From NCBI GenBank assembly GCA_003427395.1, contig BFEA01000125.1, positions 962,735 through 986,265 of the forward strand: 23,531 nt of DNA, read 5' to 3'. Within the stretch, counting starts at the first letter, position 1, and each line of letters starts with the position of its first letter. The notes below the pieces were generated by a model, which was given only the letters and a program-made list of their open reading frames with translations, was not told where the DNA came from and did not search any database. This document shows positions 1 to 8,830 of the stretch, piece after piece. Position numbers and translations under genes: made by a program. Origin of the DNA: Chara braunii. Lineage: Eukaryota > Streptophyta > Charophyceae > Charales > Characeae.

Positions 1-80
1 GGGGGGTCCGGGGTGGGGCATAAAACCCCATTTTTGGGGTTTAGCCCATGTGGTGCGCGCTTTCGCTGCGCACCCCCTAC

Positions 81-113
<33 letters not shown>

Positions 114-200
114 GGGGGGGTCTGAAGCCGGGGTTGGGGGTGCCCAACCCCGGAACCCCGGAACCCCGCCGGGGCCCCGGGGCCGGGGCTCGACAACCCT
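1..200. repeat. G/C-rich low-complexity tract with hairpins and poly-T
   Basis: The tract has G runs and C runs, a 29-base T run (83-111) and two short hairpins. One pairs AAACCCCA (23-30) with TGGGGTTT (35-42) around a 4-base loop. The other is built on GGTGCGC and GCGCACC arms near 50-75. The segment about 127-175, with blocks of CCGGGG and AACCCCGGAACCCCG, recurs in the same orientation at about 23380-23425. Transposase-like coding begins directly after the tract, so this junction probably marks a truncation or insertion point. G runs could form G-quadruplexes; that is inference. Confidence 0.7.
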
Positions 201-2240
201 GGTTTCGATAGGGATGGCAAAAAACGTTACGTTATGCCGTTCTACTTATCTGACAAAACACATGTGGACGGACGACATAAACAAACAGCATACCCTCTGA
301 TGATGTCCATCGCAGATCGTGCTGCGAACGTGGCACTTCTTGCATACCTCCCTGTGCTTCACCACAGACCACGCGATAAGGGGTGGGGTTTGCAGTCAAC
401 GACATTAAGAAGACGGAAAGCGCAAATATTATATAAGGCATTGTTCATTGTGTTGCAGTCCGCAAAGGATACATCGCATGAGGGCATAGTTATTCATAAC
501 GAACGCTTTGGTGAGATAACTGTGCACCCTTTCCTTCTCAACTACATACAAAACTATCCGATGAGATGCACGTTGGCAAATGTAAAATTTGGAGTGTGTC
601 CGACATACACGGTGGCAAGAAGTGACTTGGATGTGGTTGCCGATTTCAGTAACTGTAGGCGGCCTGGGATTTTGGAAAAACAGCTAATAAGGGATGCGTT
701 CAACACTGGCGAGGCAAACATTAGTCAGGCGGCAAAAACGCAGTTGATGGATCTAAACATGCATAACCATGTCTAACACAATGGTCTGTGGGGGTTCTAT
801 AGAGGTCCAGTCGAAGACGATCCACTGTTGGACTACCACATGGCTTTGCAAGCAGACCGTATGCACACAATAAAACATGACATATTTTTGCACATGGTAG
901 ATGCATTTAGAACGACTGTATTCGAGAAGTTAGCATATATTCCACAAACCTCCATATTGAAGGAACTCGATGTCAGACTGGAATTCATAAGCGAAAAATG
1001 CACTCGGACGTTTCCACAACTTGTGTTGCCCGTTGCAACAAACAGCGACTTTTTTTCTCGAGAGGGACGGTTTAAAGCTAAACAAAATCGGTTTGTGATG
1101 ACCGTGTGCGTATTTATTGTACATAATATTATTCCCACCAGGGCAGGGAGAGAAATTACTAGTTGTTTCAGTAAGCTTATGAAACTGTACATATGTTTAT
1201 TTCGGAAAACAACTCACAACAGTGCATCGCTCGACAAGTGTGATACACTTGTCACCGATTTCATAATGAGTTTGAAAACGCAAATGAGAGAATATCAAAC
1301 ATCCGCGTGGAAAATTTCTAAAGTGCACGATCTTCTCCATTTCAGATCATGCATAGAACGATCAGGTTTACCAGACACATTCATCGCTGATGTGCGAGAG
1401 CACCACCACAGGAAGTTCTGCAAACACCCATACCAGTCGTCCAATAAACGCAAGACCGCATCCCAAATGGTGAACCACGTTCAGCGATCGCTCGCGTTAC
1501 AGGAGGAATATGATTTGGTAAGGAGACGCAGAAGAAGGCCGACGGAGAATTGGTCGTTTATCATAGAGTGCTCAACGACCGGATTGAACACGCTGGCTGC
1601 ACGCGACACAACATTGCTCCAACTTCGGTGGTTCTCATTTGATGACTCAACACTCGACAATGATGTGGCAGGCATGACGGCCATCGCGCAGAAGATACTG
1701 CGTTACACCTCGTGCAGAGACCAATATCGAGCGACACTGAACACGTACATGAGCGAAAATGATTGTCCTTCCCCGAGCGAAGATGTGTGGATACACAATA
1801 CAACTCAATTGGTCATCGCTTCGACAGGTGTCGTCACAAACAGGGGAGCGGTTGTGCAAACTGCCAGAGCATCACCTGAGTTCCATGGAAGGGCAGTGCA
1901 TAGTGATATCGCTGTAAGAGCACATGAGGGATCAACATGATATGCGTCGGTGACAATGTTTTTTGTAATTAATGTGCAAACAGGAAAAGCGACGAACTAG
2001 TACAAGTGCCCGTTCGTGCAGTGGTATAAGGAGGTAGATAGTAAAAGAGAGCATGTGACAGGTTGTAAGAAATTAAAATGGAAGAAGATCAGCAATCGAC
2101 ATCACAGTAGCGTTATCTCTATTGACACCATAATAGACACCGTTCATATAGTTCCATGTTTTGCAAAACCGCAATGGGGATCTTCCGTACATGCACAACC
2201 ACGTGCAGACAGTTTTTACTTAAACAAATATGTGTTGTAG
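201..2240 (+). pseudogene. Plavaka/KDZ-like DNA transposase, decayed
   Basis: This is a single reading frame interrupted by three stops: TAA at 774-776, TGA at 1938-1940 and TAG at 1998-2000. Similarity by eye is to the large fungal transposases of the Kyakuja-Dileera-Zisupton/Plavaka group, which have an RNase H-like DDE core and cut and paste DNA in the nucleus. The N-terminal part has a YLSDKTHVDG segment (an Asp expected in the core), then AYPLMMSIAD and LLAYLPVLH. Before the first stop is MDLNMHNHV. The segment SKVHDLLHF (1318-1344), followed by SSNKRKTASQM (1437 on), matches the typical late motif of the family. After the last two stops the frame resumes with FVQWYKEV, VISIDTIIDTVHIVP and ADSFYLNKYV, which look like the usual C-terminal domain. 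About 670 codons are visible. The N-terminus is probably cut off at the G-rich tract near 200; an in-frame ATG is at 234. The family assignment is fairly sure, the exact subfamily less so. It is not functional as written. Confidence 0.8.
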
Positions 2241-2736
2241 AATGTGGCGGAAGGCAGTGCATCAGTGAAGGGCGTGTGAACATATCAGTCCTCCATACTA
2301 TATATGCACGTTTCGATACGGAAGGCGGTACAATAGTTTCTCAAACAAGCGGACAAAGCTTCACAAGTGGGTGTCCGTCGCTTCGGCAACCGCCACCTTA
2401 TGAGCCAAAAAAACCGTACTAGTGAACTTTTTTCTCTATTCACTCTCTCTCTTTCGCAATGGTTATTTTTCACAACGTTTGCATGTTACTATTGAACATC
2501 GCAAAAAAGTAACATTTATTCCCGGTAAATGGAATTGTTACACACTTGTATTACAGGAAAGATGTCGGAAACAACAAAGACGCTGCCTGTCGGATCATCC
2601 ATAAACAAGGATTTAAGGAAACCGCCACAGAAACGAGCAGGTCATCAGGTGACCGTTCCCAACAGGAGGAGAACATGCACATTCACAGGCGTTCGGAGAG
2701 ATCAATGGAACTAGACATGAGAGAAGCGTGACCAGT
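2241..2736. other. spacer between transposase and protease genes, with short leader ORF
   Basis: No recognised domain is present. A short plus-strand frame with an ATG at 2562 runs to a stop at 2712-2714 (about 50 codons, basic). Just upstream is a TATTACAG, which would serve as a 3' splice site. The protease frame itself is open back to 2653 without an ATG. This short ORF may therefore be the displaced N-terminus of the protease, separated by a frameshift or an unseen intron. That link is inference. Confidence 0.35.
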
Positions 2737-3608
2737 ATGAGGACTCCTTGCAAAATGTGTCCGCACCGTGGTCGAGGGAGAGGAGGTGGCAAAACCTTGT
2801 GGTTGGGAGACCGGAAGTGGCTGAATGACACAATAATTAATATGCACCTGCAGTCTATATATGAACATCACGTTAAAAATGATGATAGTGCTCCTGTGCA
2901 CGTGTGCACAAGTTTCTGGCATGCATTTATCATCGCACATCAAAAAATCGATATGGTGAAAAAAAAGTGGAAGATGTGTAGAAAGAATCGTTCGAAAAAA
3001 CTTAGTGGACTCTGTGACGAACTGCGAAGAAATTCAGTGACCCTTATTCTTGTGAACCACGAGGAGCATTGGATGCTTCTCGTGCTGTTGAAAGTGGGGG
3101 ATTTTTTGTTGACAGCAATCCGCCAGTTGCCATACTTGTGGGCTCATATCGAAGGGAGAAAGGTGAACAATGAAAGGCATTGCGGACATTTTTCTGGCAT
3201 GAGTACCTCTGCCACCAGTACAATAAAGATGATTTGACTCAAGAGAAGGTGGACACATCATGGAACACCTGCAGATGTATGTTTGGCCGTGGACTTCTGC
3301 ATCCAAGATGCTCGCAACAAAACAACAAAGAGGATTGTGGTGTGTACTTGTGTTGCGTATCAGCAGTGCTGATCGACAAGCTCGCGAAAGAGAAGGCATA
3401 TCAGAATGCCTCTGTCACGGACGTGCTCCAAATTGTGGAGAACGTTATAGTGCACGAGAGAACTGTTCAGCAATTTCGACAATCAACGATTGACAGCTTC
3501 GCAAGAGTAGCAGCCGAAGCGAAGGGTTACAACGTACTCGCCTCAAATAGGATAGCAAAGATATTCAGAGGGCTCATCGAGAAAGACAACGATGAACTGT
3601 ATTCATAA
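2737..3608 (+). pseudogene. Ulp1/SENP-like C48 cysteine protease, frameshifted
   Basis: This resembles Ulp1-type peptidases, which cleave SUMO or related modifiers and are carried by several eukaryotic DNA transposon groups. The first frame gives KWLNDTIINMHL, the usual WLND entry motif, then VNHEEHW with the catalytic His codon at 3067-3069. At the run GGGGGATTTTTT (3096-3107) the homology changes frame. The new frame gives FFVDSNPP, with the catalytic Asp at 3111-3113, a TGA stop at 3171-3173, and then QQNNKEDCGVYLC with Gln at 3315-3317 and Cys at 3336-3338. All triad residues and the oxyanion Gln are therefore present, split over one frameshift and one stop. The C-terminal part after the Cys is helical-looking and runs to 3608. 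The ATG at 2737 is the first in frame; the true start may lie upstream. It follows the transposase on the same strand, which suggests one mobile unit. Confidence 0.8.
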
Positions 3609-3752
3609 ATTGTGTGTGTGCGTCATACGAGTGTGTGAGAGAATATACCGGGCAGTTCTGTTTGTGACGATATATATATGGTGAAAGAGACAGTGACGTA
3701 CAATTGGTGAGTGATGGAAATGATAGTAAGACTTCAACATTTGATACTGGGG

Positions 3753-3796
<44 letters not shown>

Positions 3797-3837
3797 TAGC
3801 GTCTCTCTCTCTCTCTTTTTTTTTTTTACTTTTTCCT

Positions 3838-3883
<46 letters not shown>

Positions 3884-3980
3884 CTAAAAAGGTGTGTGTT
3901 GCGAAAATATGAAAATGATGGAGATTCTGTGGTGCCTAAAACACGTGTCTTTGAAATGATGTTTGTCGTATAGCGTGATA
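3609..3980. repeat. microsatellite spacer: (CT)n, poly-T, (GT)n
   Basis: The intergenic spacer holds a CT repeat (about 3755-3793, then 3801-3816), a T run (about 3815-3827) and a TG repeat (3841-3881). A TATATATAT stretch lies at 3671-3679, about 300 bases before the next start codon. It could act as a TATA element but may be simple repeat. No coding potential is seen. Confidence 0.8.
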
Positions 3981-5824
3981 ATGGCTCCCAGGCCAAAGTA
4001 CGAGGATCTAAGCAGATCCGTCAAGTGTCATGAGAAAAAATCAGGCGTGAGAAAGTCATCAAAGTCCGACTCGAAGATAGCAAAGCGAAGACACAGACGA
4101 AGCGGGAACGAGAAATCAAAGAAACGATTGGAAAATGAGATCTGCAGGGAGCGTGCATTGGTTACCGTGCCTGCAACAAGGACGGACAGAGAGAGATCGA
4201 AAGGACGGGAGGAATCACCTCTTGTGACGCCAAAGTCGAAAAAGTGTCATGCAAGGCGCGAGAGCAAGACACTCAAAGCGCCAAAGGAAAAGTCTTTCAC
4301 AGATCAAGGACTTCCATGTGTTCGCAACGAAGGAACACAACGAAAGAAGAAACGACGCGTAAATAAAGTTCACAAAGACATCGAAACAATTGATTTGAGG
4401 GGGCCGGATGTTGTTGAAAGCAGCACATGAGCGGAAGATAACCTGTCGCAACAGTCCATGGAGGACGCTTCTCATTCTGAAAGCGAGGAAAATGCGAGAA
4501 CAGACGATGAGGGCGGTGACAGTGAATTAGAGACCACAGGGGATTCAAAAGAAAAAGAAGGGAGTGACGCACAACAAGAAAGCGATAGTGTAAGCAATGG
4601 CGCGAACAATGATGAAGAAGAGGAAACTTCATACTACAGCAATGACGAGGACAACCGGAAATCACGGAGTAATTTGAAGAGAAAACGTGAAAGTGAAGGA
4701 ACACTTGCACGAGGGGAAGGATAAAAAGTTGAGACGAACAAGCAGTTGGTGCGCAAGGAGTCGTCGTCGCAACAACGTAAGTGCATTATTTAAAACAGTA
4801 GTTCACAACCTCAGACCTCGTATATGTCGTCCTCTTAATGATGCACAAAGAGAGTTAAGAAATATTACGAAATCGTTAACAAAATCGTGTGTTGTCTGGG
4901 CATATACATTGTTTGCGGTCTTTTTACGTCGGCCGGTTGTCTCTTACCAGAGGGCGACATTGTCGAGGAACCGGCAAATATACAGAGAAAGAGAGGACAC
5001 CACGAGTAGACAAGCGATATAGGCAATATACATTTTTGTAAGAAAGCAAAGGATAAATTATTTCGTTCATTCGCAAAGACGTATGCATTCACTGCGGTGA
5101 AGGATGCAACAATGTACCCCTCGGAGGACGACTTCTTCGCATCTCTGCAATCAGCAGCAAACGTGTTAGGGAGAAATGTGAAGGAGGGATTTAGTATGTA
5201 TTGGATAGTATAGGAGTGCGGTCAGTGCTGGTGGAATGTAATAGAGTGATGACAACGGTGAGAGGAGAGATATCATGGCAGTTGAAACACTGGTTTTGGG
5301 CAGAGAAGGGGCTACCACTCTTGCGATGTGCAGAAATGGACCACCAACAGGAAATGCGCAAGAACTTGTGAGCAGAGATGCAGACAAACAAGTCATGGAG
5401 ACAACTGGGCAATGATTGGTGGGGTGCAAAATCATTCAAGACAGCGATAGAGAAAGTTTTTCAGATGCGAAGGGATGATGGAGGGATCGGGGTGACCTTG
5501 CAACAACGGGCATTTGCAGAACTTGTTGTGCGGTCTGAAATTGAACAGACCAAGGAGACAAGCAAAGCATCAGAGCAGATTCATAAATTAACATCAATTA
5601 AGCAAGATATTGTGGCGTCAGTGCGTAATCGCGACACCATTATGAGCTTTTCAATATTCAAGCTTGATCGCACAACATCGGTTGCAGAAAAGACTGTGAC
5701 ATTCTTCCACGCAGGAACACCCAGCAGGCAAAGTAATGCGACTCGTGTCACAAATATCAATAAAGATGATTACGAATTTGAAGTTCTTGCGAAACCACTT
5801 GGCAGCGAATCAGGGAGAGAATGA
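3981..5824 (+). pseudogene. unrecognised charged protein gene of the transposon block, with intron, decayed
   Basis: I do not recognise this gene with confidence. The ATG at 3981 (MAPRPKYEDL) is the best start. The first ~150 residues are very rich in Lys and Arg. The frame then crosses a TGA (4428-4430) into a strongly acidic Glu/Asp/Ser stretch (4458-4650), then a short basic stretch and a TAA (4722-4724). A GTAAGT donor at 4777 and a TCTTACCAG acceptor ending at 4950 define an intron whose removal keeps the phase. Exon 2 continues (GDIVEEPANIQ), crosses a TAG (5007-5009) and gives the folded-looking stretch KDKLFRSFAKTYAFTAV. Near 5190-5213 it shifts frame, continues with TTVRGEISWQLKHWF, crosses a TGA (5369-5371) and ends at 5824. 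The C-terminal half faintly recalls basidiomycete DUF6532-type proteins, but this is weak. Its position behind the transposase and protease suggests an accessory protein of the same element. Confidence 0.5.
4777..4950 (+). other. candidate spliceosomal intron (174 bp)
   Basis: The donor is GTAAGT directly after codons for SSSQQ plus one base. The acceptor is a pyrimidine-rich TTGTCTCTTACCAG. The intron is AT-rich, and its plus-strand frames are poor in similarity to the flanks. Splicing joins one base of exon 1 to AG of exon 2 as CAG and leads straight into GDIVEEPANIQ. Possible branch-point-like sequences such as CGTTAAC lie about 75 bases before the acceptor. Confidence 0.55.
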
Positions 5825-6003
5825 GAGACAAAAACTTCAATTGCAAGACTGTAATATTGAGTTCGTGACGGCATGTGCGATGCAGCAGTGCACTGTAGTT
5901 GAACTTAGGGCCGATCGAACTTTTAGTACGCCATGTATTTCTGTGGCATCTATCAGGAGACTAATATTGCAGATGTGGCATGTATCATGAGACTTTACAA
6001 ATG

Positions 6004-6079
<76 letters not shown>

Positions 6080-6188
6080 TCAAAGTTTCGCTTGCGAGTT
6101 TCAATGAATTTTTGTGTGTATTTATCAGGGGATTGATTCTGACAATGACGACTGTCCGCCATGTTCATATTGTATTTATCGGACCCAT
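5825..6188. repeat. spacer with long (GA)n microsatellite
   Basis: A near-perfect GA repeat runs from about 6006 to 6075. The ORFs that cross it on both strands (poly Arg-Glu or poly Ser-Leu) are products of the repeat. The flanking bases show no recognised coding. Confidence 0.85.
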
Positions 6189-6405
6189 CTTGTGGTTTGT
6201 GCAGAATTATATGATCGTCGGTCGTTTTGATGTTGTATATAGATGTTAATAATAACATTCCTCCACACTCTTCTAGTCGTTTCTTCCAGTGGTTGTATGC
6301 AAGTGTTATTGACAACTACCTTTTCACGGGTGATGGACAAAGAATGTGGTCAATCGAGGTCCTTTTCAATCTTAGCTTATTGTGTCGATACCGGTTTGGC
6401 TGTAA
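6189..6405 (+). repeat. diverged direct repeat, copy 1
   Basis: This block begins near TTGTGGTTTGTGCAGAAT and ends near GGTTTGGCTGTAAG. It recurs about 442 bases downstream. Long shared stretches include GTTGTATGCAAGTGTT, GACAACTACCTTTTCACG and CTTAGCTTATTGTGTCGATA. It is AT-rich and non-coding. It is probably part of the subterminal repeats of the transposon to its left. Confidence 0.8.
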
Positions 6406-6444
6406 GTTTTTTTTTTATTTTTTATATAAAGTTATTTCGGTGTT

Positions 6445-6630
6445 GGGATGATTGACAAAATGGATTTATGACAAGAGTCGATTTCTTCTACTGGGATGCA
6501 TGACAAAATGGATGTATGACAAGAGTCAATTTCAAGTACTCGAGAGAATAACAGAAAAAATGGGCCGTAGTGGTGATCCAATGACGATAGTCAATTCCTG
6601 GTACTGGGATGCATAACAAAATGCACATAT
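6445..6630 (+). repeat. 48-bp tandem repeat, partly degenerate
   Basis: Units start with GGGATG at 6445 and 6493 and share GACAAAATGGAT and ATGACAAGAGTC. A degenerate unit follows from 6541, and a partial unit starts at 6606. They sit exactly between the two larger direct repeats. Confidence 0.8.
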
Positions 6631-6847
6631 CTCGTGGTTTGTTGCGGAATAATATGATTGTCTGCCATTTTCATGTTGTAGCTACATGTTAATAATAAAA
6701 GTCATCCACCCTCTTTTACTCGTAGCTTTCAGCGGTTGTATGCAAGTGTTCTTGACAACTACCTTTTCACGACTGATGGACAAAGAATGTGGTCAATAGT
6801 GGTCCTACCCAATCTTAGCTTATTGTGTCGATACAAGTTTGGCTGTC
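6631..6847 (+). repeat. diverged direct repeat, copy 2
   Basis: This is the second copy of the block at 6189-6405, with point differences and small indels. For example it has CTCGTGGTTTGTTGCGGAAT at its start and ACAAGTTTGGCTGTCAAT at its end. The degree of divergence shows an old duplication. Confidence 0.8.
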
Positions 6848-6969
6848 AATTTCCTTTGTTTATTTTATTAAACTAAGTAGTAAAGACAAAATGTGTGAAG
6901 ATATTGCTGTCTGGATATGTGCATTTTGTCCTCTCTTCCACTACCTGAAATAGAGTATCTTTATTGGTT

Positions 6970-7033
6970 CACTACTAGGGGCAATTTTTTTTTTCTTCTC
7001 ACCGTCGTGCGTTTGTTGTGGCTCACACTAGTG
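6970..7033. other. CACTA-type motifs, possible transposon edge
   Basis: CACTACTAGGGGCAA occurs at 6970-6984, in the orientation of a left terminus. The palindrome CACTAGTG at 7026-7033 contains a TAGTG, as a right terminus would. They lie close to the change from AT-rich to GC-rich DNA. No matching inverted terminus is seen at the left end of the window, so the assignment is only suggestive. Confidence 0.25.
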
Positions 7034-7465
7034 AATCACTTCATATAAATGTTCTGGACTTATGATGTCCGTACCCGTATTCCTCTTCCATTTTACGCGG
7101 AGAGGGAAAAGATGGGTCCAGAGTGAAAAGTCCGAATCTCGTTCGATCCTCGATGAATTCGAGCGAGATAAAATGCTAAACTGGGGTATTTGGGTAGGGC
7201 GAATGTGATGGCGAAGTTATCCCTCCTGCGGATTCCGACTCCCCTTCCCAGTCAACAAGAACCGTCGTGCGCGCGCTATAGCTCCCGCCTTCGTTGGCCA
7301 GCTCGTCGGATCACCTTCCCGCCATGTCCTCCTTACGCTTTCTCTGTTAATCATGCGACAGTATCCGGACCCCCTCCTGATCTCAACGGCTTCTTGGTTC
7401 GTCTGTTCGGATAATTATCAAGAACTCTCTTGGCCCGCCACTCGTATCAACCGCTTCGCATCCCA

Positions 7466-7672
7466 CTATGTTTTTCGCCCGTTCATCCTGTCGCCTCTCA
7501 ATTGATCCCCGTTGACAAGTTCTGCACCATGTCGGCCCCTTGTCTTTTTCTTTCCCAGAAAAACTTTAGCCTTACTCCAGTCGGTTGTAGAAGGTTGGGC
7601 CCCAGAAGCAACTCTCTTCACGTTGCGAGGTAGATAATACCGAATATACTGCCTCCCCCCGGAATCGACCAT
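7466..7672 (-). CDS. short hypothetical ORF after PBS-like motif
   Basis: The ATG is at 7672-7670 and the ORF gives about 68 residues, starting MVDSGGRQYIRYYL and containing a Lys-rich stretch. No domain is recognised. Its only support is its place just downstream (minus strand) of a tRNA-primer-like motif, where the first gag codons of a retroelement would lie. It could equally be chance. Confidence 0.2.
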   Translation of the reverse strand: MVDSGGRQYIRYYLPRNVKRVASGAQPSTTDWSKAKVFLGKKKTRGRHGAELVNGDQLRGDRMNGRKT

Positions 7673-7684
7673 CCTGGGCCAATC

Positions 7685-7696
7685 GCCCTGATACCA
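7685..7696 (-). promoter_or_regulatory. possible retroelement primer-binding site
   Basis: The minus strand reads TGGTATCAGGGC. This resembles the TGGTATCAGAGC site, complementary to initiator methionine tRNA, used by many plant and some other LTR retroelements. I cannot show an LTR end (CA) directly before it; the nearest CA is about 10 bases away. Confidence 0.25.
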
Positions 7697-8830
7697 TTAC
7701 CCTTTGATCATCCCGAGAGGACCTCCCCTGTGGTGCCCCTTCGCGTCTTCACTTTGTGAGACTCGTACCGAGAGTGAAGGATAGCGAGCCGATCGATCGA
7801 AGCTGTTGGGGCAGTTTACTCGAGCTGGTCACTATGCCGCGATCGTTCATACCCCTATTCTTCATCCTTCGCAACCCGCAACCCCGTACCCAGGTCCAGC
7901 GGTCGCCTCGTGAACCAGCAGGGAGAGCCCTTCCCTTGTCTCGAGTCCTCCATGTTCGAGGTCTTCCTTTACCAGGGTGTTCCCTCCCCTCCACGCAGTC
8001 TCACCATTAGCCGTTCTCTCTTTGACCTTTGTTCATCCGGTCGAAAATCCCCGATTTTGGATCCGCGTCTGGTAGCGCGAGACCGGGGTTAGTCCAGTTG
8101 CCACCTTGCGGTCAAACCTGGGCCCTCACAGACTTCGTTTTTCTGAGTCTTCCATGACCCGCCTCGAAGTCAATCATCAACCCTTGATTCCTTGGTTCAG
8201 GCACAGAAACTCCGATCTTTTGTAATCCGCCCGAGCCCACTAGCGAGCTTGGTTCGAACAGCTACTCCAGTCCATCGGAGGATTAATACGAAGACCCGAA
8301 AACTCAGATTCTCCCACAAACCCCACAATCACATGCAGGCATCCATCAATACCATGCAAAAGCAAGAAAGGAAAGGTTCGAAATTCATTGATTCCCAAAA
8401 GGAAGGTCTTTGGCCGGTAGGCAGCCGCCCGACAACCAGCCCACACCCCATTTCTCGCCATCCCCGGCGAGCTTTCCCATAGCCCGCTTAGCCCCTTTTT
8501 CCCACACCCAATGGTCCCCTTTTTCTTGCTCTAGCACACCCCTTTCTGCGTATTTGCTTTCCCACGATTTGCATTACCACCCTTATGGGATTGCATTTTC
8601 CCCCTTCCTCCCCTTGTGGATTAGTTTGCTTCCCCCGGAACTTAACTTTTCGGTTCCTAAAAGACCTTGCCTAATTATGGTACAGTCCCCCTTAGTTTCT
8701 CCCCTTTTGGAATTTTTATACTTGTTTTTCTCCCAGTTATGGTACAGTTCTTTTTAGTCTTCCCCCCTTCCCTTAGTCTTTCTTCTTTCGGAACTATGAT
8801 ACATGCCTTCCCTTTTTTCCCCAAGGAACT

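Larger units (their letters stand above)
7034..8830. other. GC-richer non-coding DNA, possible LTR or leader region
   Basis: No recognised protein domain occurs on either strand. The minus strand holds an ATG ORF (7466-7672, about 68 codons) beginning 12 bases after a primer-binding-site-like motif. Near 8660-8810 a loose repeat of ATTATGGTACAGT, AGTTATGGTACAGT and AACTATGATACAT occurs in pyrimidine-rich DNA. The region lies downstream of the minus-strand integrase fragment, so a decayed 3' LTR could lie here, but I cannot define its ends. Confidence 0.4.

Noticed and set aside
234-5824. Alternative genetic code to explain in-frame stops
   Set aside because: TAA, TAG and TGA all occur, together with frameshifts, which fits pseudogene decay better.
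5933-6315. ORFs with poly Arg-Glu and poly Ser-Leu
   Set aside because: They are translations of the GA microsatellite.
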